Assembly (NCBI GenBank): GCA_017958245.1
Contig: JAGDDC010000021.1
Location: forward strand, 1-5,990
Reading direction: 5' to 3'
Length of the DNA stretch: 5,990 bases
From: Lachnospiraceae bacterium
GTDB lineage: Bacteria; Bacillota_A; Clostridia; Lachnospirales; Lachnospiraceae
Shown here: one piece after another, positions 1 through 5,676 of the stretch
How positions within the stretch are numbered: the stretch's first letter is position 1
Layout of the letters: the number at the start of each line of letters is the position of its first letter
The notes under the pieces: generated by a model
What the model saw: the letters and a program-made list of their open reading frames with translations, nothing else
Databases searched by the model: none
Told to the model about the DNA's origin: nothing
Translations under genes and position numbers: made by a program

Positions 1-1061
1 ACTCTCGCCTTGACTCTGGTGCTCTTCTCCACCGAGGCACTCTTGCCGCCGTAGTAGATCACGCCTTCCTTGTCCTTGATCACGACCTGGTCGCCTCCGC
101 GCCCAAGAGCCAGATCTATGGCCGCTCTCGCGGATTCGTAGCCTCCGGTGAAGGAGTCGTGGAAGGTGCTGATGCCCATACTTATCGTGACGGACATATC
201 GTTGCCTATGTTGACCGAGCGAACCTCGTCGAGTATCGAGAACTTGGCCTCCTTGAGCGACTCAAGGTACATGTTCTTGAAGATGAAGAAGTATTTATCC
301 TTCTCAAGCTTTCTTATGATGGCGTCAACGCCCTGAAAGTACTTGTTGATCTTCCTGTCGACGAGCGCAGTCAGGAGCGACCTTCTGACCTCATCGATGC
401 TCTCGAGGGCCTCCTCGTAATTGTCTATGTAGAGAAGGCCGATGATCGTCTTCTGATCGATGTTTGCCTGCTTTAACTCAAGGACCTCGGTCTCGTCGTA
501 GAGGTAGAGGGCGATCAGTGCATCGCTCTCATCCGGCTCCGCCCCGCCGCTCCTGTTCCAGAAGGAATCCTCCGAGAGCGACTGCATCCTGATATAGTTC
601 ATTTGAGCCATGAAGCCCCTGCCGCCGACCTTGAAGTTCACCTCGCTCACGTTCTCGTCCGTGGGGAGGATGTCCTTTGTTATGTCGGGGAAGAGCGACG
701 TGATGGTCCTGTGCATGCACTCTTCGGTCTCGACGAGCGTCGTGAACTTGCGGTTCGCGAACATGATCCTGCCGCTTGTATCAAGCACCGCGTAGGGGAT
801 AGCCATCTCCCCGAGAAGCGCCCGCTGTTTCTGCCCGTAGTCGGTCGCAAACCTCACGAGCTCTCCCATGATGCGCTTCCTGCGCGCAAAGAAGTACACG
901 ACAAGTGCCAGTATGTAGACTGCGACCACGATGCCGAGTATGAGAGCGAGCTCACTGTCTCTGAAGAGAACATATATGACAGCGCCGACCAGTATGATCG
1001 ATAGTATCAAAGGGCAAATGATATATGATCTGAGCGCTTTCTTAAGCATCATCTTTTTCAT
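1..1061 (-). CDS. gdpP: GdpP-type c-di-AMP phosphodiesterase, N-terminal 353 codons (3' end off window)
   Basis: Membrane-bound phosphodiesterase predicted to hydrolyse cyclic di-AMP. The visible part has two membrane segments (about residues 13-33 and 38-58) followed by the basic stretch ARRKR. Next comes a PAS-like region (about 85-160, with IPYAVLDTSGRIMFANRKF) and a degenerate GGDEF domain (about 200-330). The position normally held by GGDEF reads KDKYFFIF, so it should not be a cyclase, as is usual in GdpP. The segment DLALGRGGDQVVIK (316-329) and YYGGKSASVEKSTRVKAR (336-353) are the family signature that leads into the DHH/DHHA1 catalytic domains, which lie beyond the left edge. The ATG is set by GGAG six bases upstream (1068-1071). 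The gene is divergent from rpsF. In many Firmicutes gdpP sits with rplI and dnaB, so those may follow off-window. The family is clear; catalytic residues cannot be checked. Confidence 0.93.
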   Translation of the reverse strand, partial: MKKMMLKKALRSYIICPLILSIILVGAVIYVLFRDSELALILGIVVAVYILALVVYFFARRKRIMGELVRFATDYGQKQRALLGEMAIPYAVLDTSGRIMFANRKFTTLVETEECMHRTITSLFPDITKDILPTDENVSEVNFKVGGRGFMAQMNYIRMQSLSEDSFWNRSGGAEPDESDALIALYLYDETEVLELKQANIDQKTIIGLLYIDNYEEALESIDEVRRSLLTALVDRKINKYFQGVDAIIRKLEKDKYFFIFKNMYLESLKEAKFSILDEVRSVNIGNDMSVTISMGISTFHDSFTGGYESARAAIDLALGRGGDQVVIKDKEGVIYYGGKSASVEKSTRVKAR

Positions 1062-1094
1062 AGGAATCTCCGATCTTAAAACTACACCGTGACC

Positions 1095-1103
1095 ATTGTA
1101 TCA
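1095..1103 (-). promoter_or_regulatory. Probable extended -10 promoter of gdpP
   Basis: On the minus strand the bases read TGATACAAT, an extended -10 (TGn plus TACAAT) about 33 bases upstream of the gdpP ATG. No good -35 box lies 16-18 bases upstream. An extended -10 can compensate for that, and the region where a -35 would fall contains an inverted repeat (1116-1130). Transcription would start near 1088. Inferred from sequence only. Confidence 0.5.
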
Positions 1104-1163
1104 TTTATAAGTCAAAAAGGAAAGTCCTTTCTAAACCCGTGCGTTTTCAGCACAAAAAACCCC

Positions 1164-1192
1164 TTGATTTTTCTCTGTCCGCATGTTACAAT
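1164..1192 (+). promoter_or_regulatory. Sigma-A type promoter of the rpsF-ssb-rpsR operon
   Basis: A -35 box TTGATT (1164-1169) and a -10 box TACAAT (1187-1192) are separated by exactly 17 bases, with a TG one base before the -10 (1184-1185). Each hexamer differs from consensus at one or two positions, so this should be a strong housekeeping promoter, as expected for ribosomal protein genes. The start would be near 1199, leaving a leader of about 65 bases before the rpsF ATG. Confidence 0.85.
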
Positions 1193-1201
1193 GCTTTATT
1201 G

Positions 1202-1245
1202 TGGTATGTATATCCTTGCTCCGTTCGCAGCGGGGCCAGAGACCA
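1202..1245 (+). promoter_or_regulatory. Candidate structured leader of rpsF mRNA (possible S6:S18 autoregulatory site)
   Basis: In the leader, GCTCCG (1218-1223) pairs with CGGGGC (1231-1236) around a seven-base loop, with one G-U pair. An outer TGGT (1202-1205) can pair with ACCA (1242-1245) across an asymmetric internal loop. The structure stops just before the AAAGGAGGTG ribosome binding site. In many bacteria the S6:S18 complex binds a leader motif with an exposed CCG and represses its own operon. A CCG is present here (1221-1223) but is drawn inside the stem, so the match to that motif is not established. Confidence 0.35.
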
Positions 1246-1264
1246 AAAGGAGGTGCAAAAGGCT

Positions 1265-1555
1265 ATGAACAAGTACGAATTGGCCTTAGTTGTTAGTTCA
1301 AAGCTCGAGGATGAAGACAGGAACGCCTTAGTTGAAAGCGTTAAGGACATCATCACAAAATTCGGTGGAAAAGACCTGAACGTAGACGACTGGGGAAAGA
1401 AAAGACTGGCCTATGAGATCCAGAAGATGAAAGAAGGTTTCTACTATTTCATCCAATTCGATGCTGAGTCCACAACTCCGGTTGAGATCGAACAGCGCGT
1501 TCGTATCATGGAGAACGTTCTCAGATTCTTGTGCGTCAGACGGGACGAAGAATAG
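1265..1555 (+). CDS. rpsF: 30S ribosomal protein S6 (bS6)
   Basis: A 96-residue protein of normal bS6 length. It binds the central domain of 16S rRNA together with S18 on the platform of the 30S subunit. Recognisable segments are the N-terminal strand MNKYELALVV, WGKKRLAYEIQKMKEGFYYF (residues 43-62) and VRIMENVLRFLCVR (79-92), in the usual order, with an acidic C-terminus. The ATG at 1265 is preferred to an in-frame ATG at 1139. It follows AAAGGAGGTG (1246-1255), and the earlier start would put the promoter inside the coding region and add 42 residues unlike S6. It is the first gene of the operon. Its TAG stop lies within the ribosome binding site of ssb, so the two are closely coupled. Confidence 0.98.
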   Translation: MNKYELALVVSSKLEDEDRNALVESVKDIITKFGGKDLNVDDWGKKRLAYEIQKMKEGFYYFIQFDAESTTPVEIEQRVRIMENVLRFLCVRRDEE

Positions 1556-1567
1556 GAGGTTTCCCAT

Positions 1568-2011
1568 ATGAATAAAGTCATTTTAATGGGAAGATTGACA
1601 CGCGATCCCGAAGTAAGAGATTCACAAGGTACAAATCCGTTGACCATCGCAAGATTTTCACTCGCAGTAGACCGCAGGTTCAAGCGCGACGGCGAAGATT
1701 CAGCCGACTTCTTTAACTGCACCGCGTTCGGCAAGCAGGCCGAATTCGTGAGCAAGTACCTCGCAAAGGGTACAAAGATACTCGTGTCGGGAAGAGTTCA
1801 GAACGATAACTACACGAACAAAGAAGGCGCCAAGGTTTACAGTGTGCAGATCATTTGCGAAGAGATCGAGTTCGCAGAGAGCAAAAATGCTTCAGGCGGC
1901 GATGCTTCACGCGGTTCCTACGACATGCCCATGCCGGAACCCACAGCTGCCGCAGGAGACGGCTTCATGAACATCCCCAAGGGGATCGAAGAAGAGCTCC
2001 CTTTTAACTAG
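1568..2011 (+). CDS. ssb: Single-stranded DNA-binding protein (SSB)
   Basis: A 147-residue SSB that protects single-stranded DNA during replication, repair and recombination and recruits partner proteins through its C-terminal tip. The OB-fold covers about residues 1-105, starting [17 protein letters not shown], with the typical [15 protein letters not shown] (46-60) and [14 protein letters not shown] (64-77). A Gly/Ser/Pro-rich linker (about 106-138) follows, then an acidic tip ending EEELPFN. The usual tip ends in Pro-Phe as the last two residues; here an Asn follows Phe146. The ATG is eight bases after AGGAGG (1554-1559). It lies between rpsF and rpsR, the standard order for this operon. 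Family assignment is secure. Confidence 0.97.
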   Translation: MNKVILMGRLTRDPEVRDSQGTNPLTIARFSLAVDRRFKRDGEDSADFFNCTAFGKQAEFVSKYLAKGTKILVSGRVQNDNYTNKEGAKVYSVQIICEEIEFAESKNASGGDASRGSYDMPMPEPTAAAGDGFMNIPKGIEEELPFN

Positions 2012-2043
2012 GTTTGAAATTTGAGAACAAGGAGGTAAAGACA

Positions 2044-2322
2044 ATGCCATTCAACAAGAATACAGACAAGGGCGACAAGGGCGATGCTCCCATCAAGCGC
2101 CGTCCCATGCGCAGGAAAAAGAAGGTCTGCGTCTTCTGTGCAGATAAGACAAGCGCAGGCATCGACTATAAGGATGTAAACAAATTAAAGAGGTTTGTAT
2201 CTGAGAGAGGCAAGATCCTTCCCAGAAGGATCACAGGAAGCTGTGCAAAGCACCAGAGAGCGCTCACAGTTGCTGTTAAGCGTGCAAGACACATCGCACT
2301 CATGCCTTACTCTCTCGAGTAA
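2044..2322 (+). CDS. rpsR: 30S ribosomal protein S18 (bS18), cysteine-containing form
   Basis: A 92-residue S18, partner of S6 on the 30S platform. After a charged, flexible N-terminal part with two adjacent DKG units comes KKKVCVFC, then [19 protein letters not shown] (residues 40-58) and [20 protein letters not shown] (60-79), the core of the family. C29, C32, C67 and H70 form CxxC and CxxH pairs, as in the zinc-binding (C+) type of S18. The ATG at 2044 is chosen because GGAGG (2031-2035) sits eight bases before it. An in-frame TTG at 2014 lies three bases after the ssb stop and would put that binding site inside the gene. It is the last gene of the operon, followed by a strong terminator. 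Confidence 0.98.
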   Translation: MPFNKNTDKGDKGDAPIKRRPMRRKKKVCVFCADKTSAGIDYKDVNKLKRFVSERGKILPRRITGSCAKHQRALTVAVKRARHIALMPYSLE

Positions 2323-2353
2323 GAAAAGGGACAAACCCTTCCGAAAAAAACAC

Positions 2354-2388
2354 AGAGCCGCAGGTTGCATACCACTGCGGCTCTTTTT
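2354..2388. terminator. Bidirectional intrinsic terminator between rpsR and the response regulator gene
   Basis: A perfect 10-bp inverted repeat, AGAGCCGCAG (2354-2363) and CTGCGGCTCT (2375-2384), encloses an 11-base loop. On the plus strand it runs into TTTT (2385-2388) and ends the rpsF operon. On the minus strand it is followed after three bases by a run of seven T (2350-2344), ending the two-component operon whose stop codon is at 2396. It serves two convergent transcription units. Confidence 0.93.
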
Positions 2389-2395
2389 CTGTCCT

Positions 2396-3085
2396 TTATT
2401 CTTTGAACCTGTAGCCCACTCCCCATATCGTCTCGATGTACTGGGGTTTGGAATCTCCGGTCTCTATCTTCTCCCTGATCTTTTTTATGTGGACCGTGAC
2501 TGTCGCGATATCGCCGATCGAGTCCATGTCCCAGATCTCCTTGAAGAGCTCTTCCTTCGTGTACACGTGGTTCGGATGCTCCGCAAGGAAGGTCAGAAGG
2601 TCGAACTCCTTCGTCGTGAAGCTCTTCTCCTCACCGTTTATGTAAACCCTGCGCGCGGTCTTGTCTATCCTTATGCCGCGGATCTCGACCACGGAGTTCT
2701 CCGACACTCCGCTTCCGACTAAGGAATCGTACCTCGTGAGATGCGCCCTGACTCTGGCGACGAGCTCGCCCGGGCGGAAGGGCTTCGACATGTAGTCGTC
2801 CGCGCCGAGTCTCAGTCCTCTCACGGTGTCGTTCTCGCTGTCCTTCGCAGACACCATGATGATGGGGATGTTCTTCGTCTCCCTCACCGTGCGGCAGATC
2901 TCGTCCCCGCTGATCTCGGGGAGCATCCTGTCCAGGATGATGAGATTGAAATCCTCGCGCGTCGCTCTCTCAAGTCCCTTTTTCCCGTTGTTTTCTATCA
3001 CCACTTCAAACCCTGACTGCTCGAGATAGTCCCTCTCAAGCTCAGCAATGGCTTCCTCATCCTCTATTATCAGTATCCGCTTCAC
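2396..3085 (-). CDS. OmpR/PhoB-type DNA-binding response regulator
   Basis: A 229-residue transcription factor, the expected output partner of the adjacent kinase. The receiver domain (about 1-118) has the acidic pair E8/D9, phosphoryl acceptor D52 in IILDRMLP, S79 in VSAKD and K101 in KPF. The winged-helix domain (about 132-228) contains FTTKEFDLLTFLAEHPNHVY and ends with IWGVGYRFKE, typical of the OmpR family. Translation is assigned to a GTG at 3085 because AAAGGAGG lies seven bases upstream and the receiver then begins correctly as VKRILIIEDEE. An in-frame ATG at 3187 would add 34 basic residues that read the kinase gene in another frame. The start lies inside the 3' end of the kinase gene with a 29-base overlap, suggesting coupled translation. 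Target promoters are unknown. Confidence 0.95.
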   Translation of the reverse strand: MKRILIIEDEEAIAELERDYLEQSGFEVVIENNGKKGLERATREDFNLIILDRMLPEISGDEICRTVRETKNIPIIMVSAKDSENDTVRGLRLGADDYMSKPFRPGELVARVRAHLTRYDSLVGSGVSENSVVEIRGIRIDKTARRVYINGEEKSFTTKEFDLLTFLAEHPNHVYTKEELFKEIWDMDSIGDIATVTVHIKKIREKIETGDSKPQYIETIWGVGYRFKE

Positions 3086-4670
3086 TGCTCGTCCTCCTTT
3101 CTCTGTTCCTGCCAAAGAATCTGACCGGCTTTTCGGGAACCGCCGTGACTTCCGCGGCAGCTTCCTCCTGTTCGCGCTCCTCGTCAAGCTCCGGTATGGT
3201 GAAGATGATCGTCGTACCCTGTCCGTACTCGCTCAGCGCCCAGATCTGGCCGTTGTGGTCCTTGACTATCTTCTTCGTGATCGCAAGCCCAAGGCCCGTG
3301 CCTCCCTGCTTGGAGTTCCTTGATTCATCGGTGCGGTAGAACCTGTCAAAGATATAGGGAAGGTCCTTCGCCGCGATCCCCGACCCGTTGTCCGCGATCT
3401 CGATCTGCACGTAATCGCCTATGGACTTGAGCCTCAGCTCGATCTCTCCCTCGGGCTTGTTCATGTACTTGAGAGAGTTGCCCATGATGTTGCTGATCAC
3501 GCGCTTGAGCTGCTCGGGGTCGGCCATTATGCGTGTGCCCGGTTTGCAATCGTTGCTATATTTAAGGGTAACATTTTTGAGTTCCATGTCAAGGCTTAAT
3601 TCTTCGCTGCAGTCGTTGAAGTAAGCGTCGACGTCGAGACTGCTGAAATCGTAGGTCACGGCGTTGGCGTCGACCTTGCTGTAGAAGGCCAGCTCGTCCA
3701 CGAGCACGGCCATGTCGGCAGCCTTGTTGTATATGGTCTTTAGGTACCTCTCCTTCTTGTCCTCCGTGTCTGCGACGTTGTCGAGCAGGCCCTCCGCGTA
3801 CCCCTTGATCGCGGTTATGGGCGTCTTCAGGTCATGCGAGATGTTTCCTATGAGCTCGATGCTGTCCTTCTGTGACTTCTTCTGCGCGTCGATCAGGTCT
3901 TTTAAGTTCACCCTCATCTCCTCGAAGTCCTCGCACAGCCTGCCAAGCTCGTCGTCGGGATTGCCCGAGACCGTGAAGTCAAGGTTGCCCTGCTTGATCA
4001 TTTGCGTCGCGTCGGTGAGGACCGTGATGGGGCTGATGATGCTGCGGTATAGCCAGAACACGAGGATCACTGCCGTGATGATCAGCACGCCGCCGAAGGC
4101 TATGACGGACTGGATCGCCGTCATACGAAGCTGCGGCAGCAGATTGTCAACGTCCGTTATGATATAGACAAGCCCGGGTGTGGAGTCGCTCCCGCTGAAG
4201 CTGAGCTGCTTCACCAGGAAGGCGTTGTTGTCGTTGTCGTACACGTACAGTCCGTTCTCGTTGTTCCTCTCGATCGCGCTGACGAAGGTCGCGGGGAGGA
4301 CGTTCTCCACCGTCTTGAACTTCTCCTCGTCCCCCACGTAGAAGAAGTCCCCGTTTCTCTTGACCACGACAAATGAGTATTTCGCGAGAAGGGAATCGTT
4401 GATCCTGTCGAGGTACTGCTCGTCAAAGAGCTTGTCAGGCGCCTCGTCCTTCATCCTGCTCATCTGCTGGAAGGCGGGGCTCGTCATGCGGCTTAAGATC
4501 CTCATAGGATTTGAGACCACCTGGACCGTGTCGCTCTCCACCTCGTAAGTCTCGAGGATCGAGTATGACTGGTAGGTCGCGATGATCGTCCCGAAGGCGA
4601 TGATCAGAACGACCGGGATGATGATGATGATCAGGAAAGCTATGATCATGCGGCTCTTTAGACCCTTCAT
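3057..4670 (-). CDS. Membrane sensor histidine kinase (HAMP, HisKA, HATPase_c)
   Basis: A 537-residue two-component sensor. In order: a membrane segment (about 8-31), an extracytoplasmic sensor region of about 150 residues (32-183) I cannot assign to a named family, a second membrane segment (about 188-208), a HAMP linker (about 209-262), the dimerisation and phosphoacceptor domain with ISHDLKTPITAIKGY (H279), and an ATPase domain. The ATPase has an N box (N394 and N398 in SNIMGNSLKY), G1 box DNGSG (427-431), F box FDRFYR (441-446) and G2 box GGTGLGLAI (456-464). All key residues are present. A Glu-rich then basic tail (about 495-537) extends past the catalytic core. The ATG at 4670 follows AAGGTGAT; an in-frame ATG at 4697 has no such site. 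It precedes and overlaps its regulator gene. The sensed signal is unknown. Confidence 0.95.
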   Translation of the reverse strand: MKGLKSRMIIAFLIIIIIPVVLIIAFGTIIATYQSYSILETYEVESDTVQVVSNPMRILSRMTSPAFQQMSRMKDEAPDKLFDEQYLDRINDSLLAKYSFVVVKRNGDFFYVGDEEKFKTVENVLPATFVSAIERNNENGLYVYDNDNNAFLVKQLSFSGSDSTPGLVYIITDVDNLLPQLRMTAIQSVIAFGGVLIITAVILVFWLYRSIISPITVLTDATQMIKQGNLDFTVSGNPDDELGRLCEDFEEMRVNLKDLIDAQKKSQKDSIELIGNISHDLKTPITAIKGYAEGLLDNVADTEDKKERYLKTIYNKAADMAVLVDELAFYSKVDANAVTYDFSSLDVDAYFNDCSEELSLDMELKNVTLKYSNDCKPGTRIMADPEQLKRVISNIMGNSLKYMNKPEGEIELRLKSIGDYVQIEIADNGSGIAAKDLPYIFDRFYRTDESRNSKQGGTGLGLAITKKIVKDHNGQIWALSEYGQGTTIIFTIPELDEEREQEEAAAEVTAVPEKPVRFFGRNRERRTSSEADTDNRG

Positions 4671-4684
4671 AAAATCACCTTGCC

Positions 4685-4714
4685 GCAGGCAAAACATCTC
4701 GGCGCCGCGCCTGC
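4685..4714 (-). other. Possible leader hairpin of the kinase gene
   Basis: Read on the minus strand, GCAGGC (4714-4709) can pair with GCCTGC (4690-4685) across an 18-base loop that itself contains the palindrome GGCGCC. The hairpin ends three bases before the AAGGTGAT binding site of the kinase. No convincing promoter is visible for this gene; a TATAGT (4737-4732) abutting the preceding T-run is the best -10, with no -35. The pairing could influence translation or be chance in GC-rich DNA. Confidence 0.25.
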
Positions 4715-4735
4715 AACGTCACCGATACACACTAT

Positions 4736-4773
4736 AAAAAACCCCCACACTCACGTTCCGCGCGGTGTGGGAG
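4736..4773 (-). terminator. Intrinsic terminator of the DUF5610-like gene
   Basis: On the minus strand CTCCCACAC (4773-4765) pairs with GTGTGGGGG (4750-4742), nine pairs with one U-G, around a 14-base loop. The stem is followed directly by six T (4741-4736). It lies 40 bases past the stop codon of the upstream gene, so that gene and the kinase are probably separate transcription units. Confidence 0.88.
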
Positions 4774-4813
4774 CTTTGATGATCTGTTGTCTGACAGTCC
4801 TGTGACTCTAAAG

Positions 4814-5482
4814 CTACTCTGCAAGAGTCGCCGTGGCTGCCTGCTGTATGATCGCCTTGCTCGCAGCGTCCGCCGCGGGCTCGGTGGTCTTCTTCAGGCT
4901 GTCGATCCACTCGTTGAGTTTCTTGTAGGTCGCTTCCATGGTCCTCTGTGAGAGGTCGGGAAGCTTCTCTCCCCACTCGTCCTCAGCCTGCGCGAAGCCC
5001 TTCTTCACTGCCTCGAGCATGCTTGCTGCAGCTTCTGCGTCGTCGCCTGCGAGTCCCTTTGCAAATGAAACGATCCTCTCCGATGTCTGCTCGACACCCC
5101 AGTAACCGTCCTCTGCAATGTCTTTCTTTGCCTGCTCTACCGCAGCCTCGTCAACCTCGAGGCTCCTGTAGAAGTTAGCGAGTCCTCCCTCGGCAACCGA
5201 CATCGCGATGTCGTAAGCCGAGCTCTGCTTTGAGATAAGGCGTTCTACCAGAGTCTTGAGAGACTGTGTCCTCTCTTCCGCCTCAGCCTTGAGCCTGTCG
5301 ATAGTTGCCTGATCGGCTCTCACCTTTGCAACGGAAGGGGTGTTCTTCTCGTAGACCGCCGCAGGCGCGTCTCCGGCGCCGCGTCCGGCAGAAGCACTCT
5401 GGATACCCGGGGTTTTTGCCGCTGCGTCAACCGACGTCTGCGGGTAGGAAGTTATGTTCCCCGAAAGATTGATGTTCTCCAT
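4814..5482 (-). CDS. Uncharacterised DUF5610-like protein
   Basis: A 222-residue protein I cannot give a function. The first 60 residues are Ala/Gly/Ser/Pro-rich and probably disordered. Residues about 55-200 look largely helical, with a charged helix RLKAEAEERTQSLKTLVERL (63-82). The motif EDGYWGVEQTSERIVSFA (124-141) is followed by VKKGFAQAEDEWGEKLPDLS (159-178) and a Trp in LNEWIDSL (189-196). That pattern resembles what I remember of the DUF5610 family, a link made from memory only. No signal peptide or membrane segment is seen, so it is probably cytoplasmic or secreted by a leaderless route. The ATG at 5482 is chosen because AAAGGAG lies five bases upstream; an ATG five codons earlier would include that site. 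The gene stands alone, between a GGDEF gene and a two-component system, with its own terminator and an unusual leader. Confidence 0.85.
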   Translation of the reverse strand: MENINLSGNITSYPQTSVDAAAKTPGIQSASAGRGAGDAPAAVYEKNTPSVAKVRADQATIDRLKAEAEERTQSLKTLVERLISKQSSAYDIAMSVAEGGLANFYRSLEVDEAAVEQAKKDIAEDGYWGVEQTSERIVSFAKGLAGDDAEAAASMLEAVKKGFAQAEDEWGEKLPDLSQRTMEATYKKLNEWIDSLKKTTEPAADAASKAIIQQAATATLAE

Positions 5483-5510
5483 AATGACTCCTTTCATCGG
5501 TCGGGAAGCG

Positions 5511-5562
5511 TGTTGCCCGGATCACTGTCACAGTGTGCCGGGGGCGCTGCCCGTGTGCAACA
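5511..5562 (-). promoter_or_regulatory. Nested inverted repeats in the leader of the DUF5610-like gene
   Basis: On the minus strand TGTTGC (5562-5557) can pair with GCAACA (5516-5511). Inside are GGGC/GCCC (5552-5549 and 5545-5542, three-base loop) and a longer arm CCGG-CA-CACTG / CAGTG-AT-CCGG (5541-5517, three-base loop). Nineteen pairs fit in 52 bases as a three-way junction ending 28 bases before the ATG. Viewed as DNA, the longer arm is a 25-bp dyad centred on CACTGT-C-ACAGTG, which could be an operator. I recognise no known riboswitch class. No clear promoter is visible upstream. Confidence 0.45.
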
Positions 5563-5590
5563 TCCTTGTTTAGTTACGTTCAGCCTGGCT

Positions 5591-5634
5591 AAAAGGTCTT
5601 TTTTGAAACTCACGTTCCAAAAAAAGGGTACCTT
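5591..5634 (-). terminator. Weak candidate terminator after the GGDEF gene
   Basis: On the minus strand AAGGT, CTTTTTT and GGAA pair in turn with TTTC, AAAAAAG and ACCTT, with a three-base and a one-base bulge and loop CGTGAG. The stem is mostly A-T, and the T-run after it is only about four bases. It lies 43 bases past the GGDEF stop codon, where a terminator would be expected, but it is far less convincing than the other two. Confidence 0.3.
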
Positions 5635-5676
5635 CTCATATTGTATATCGGCAAGGTCGCGCGATAGTTTAACACG

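Noticed and set aside
159..1004. Plus-strand open frames at 159-476 and 603-1004
   Set aside because: They lie opposite gdpP, whose product matches its family along all 353 readable codons. The plus-strand products are low-complexity, charged, and have no good ribosome binding site.
1444..1755. Minus-strand open frame across the rpsF-ssb junction
   Set aside because: It is antisense to two well-recognised genes, has no family resemblance, and no promoter was seen.
3086..3187. Longer response regulator with 34 extra N-terminal residues
   Set aside because: The extension is only the kinase coding region in another frame; the ribosome binding site and the family's normal N-terminus both support the GTG at 3085.
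4616..4632. Short ATG/ATC triplet run in the kinase gene
   Set aside because: It encodes consecutive Ile residues of the first membrane segment, so it is explained by the protein and is too short to treat as a repeat locus.
4749..5618. The same 11-mer ACTCACGTTCC at 4749-4759 and 5608-5618, both within hairpin regions
   Set aside because: In about 6000 bases several exact 11-mer pairs are expected by chance (roughly 18 million position pairs over 4.2 million possible 11-mers), and the flanks are unrelated.
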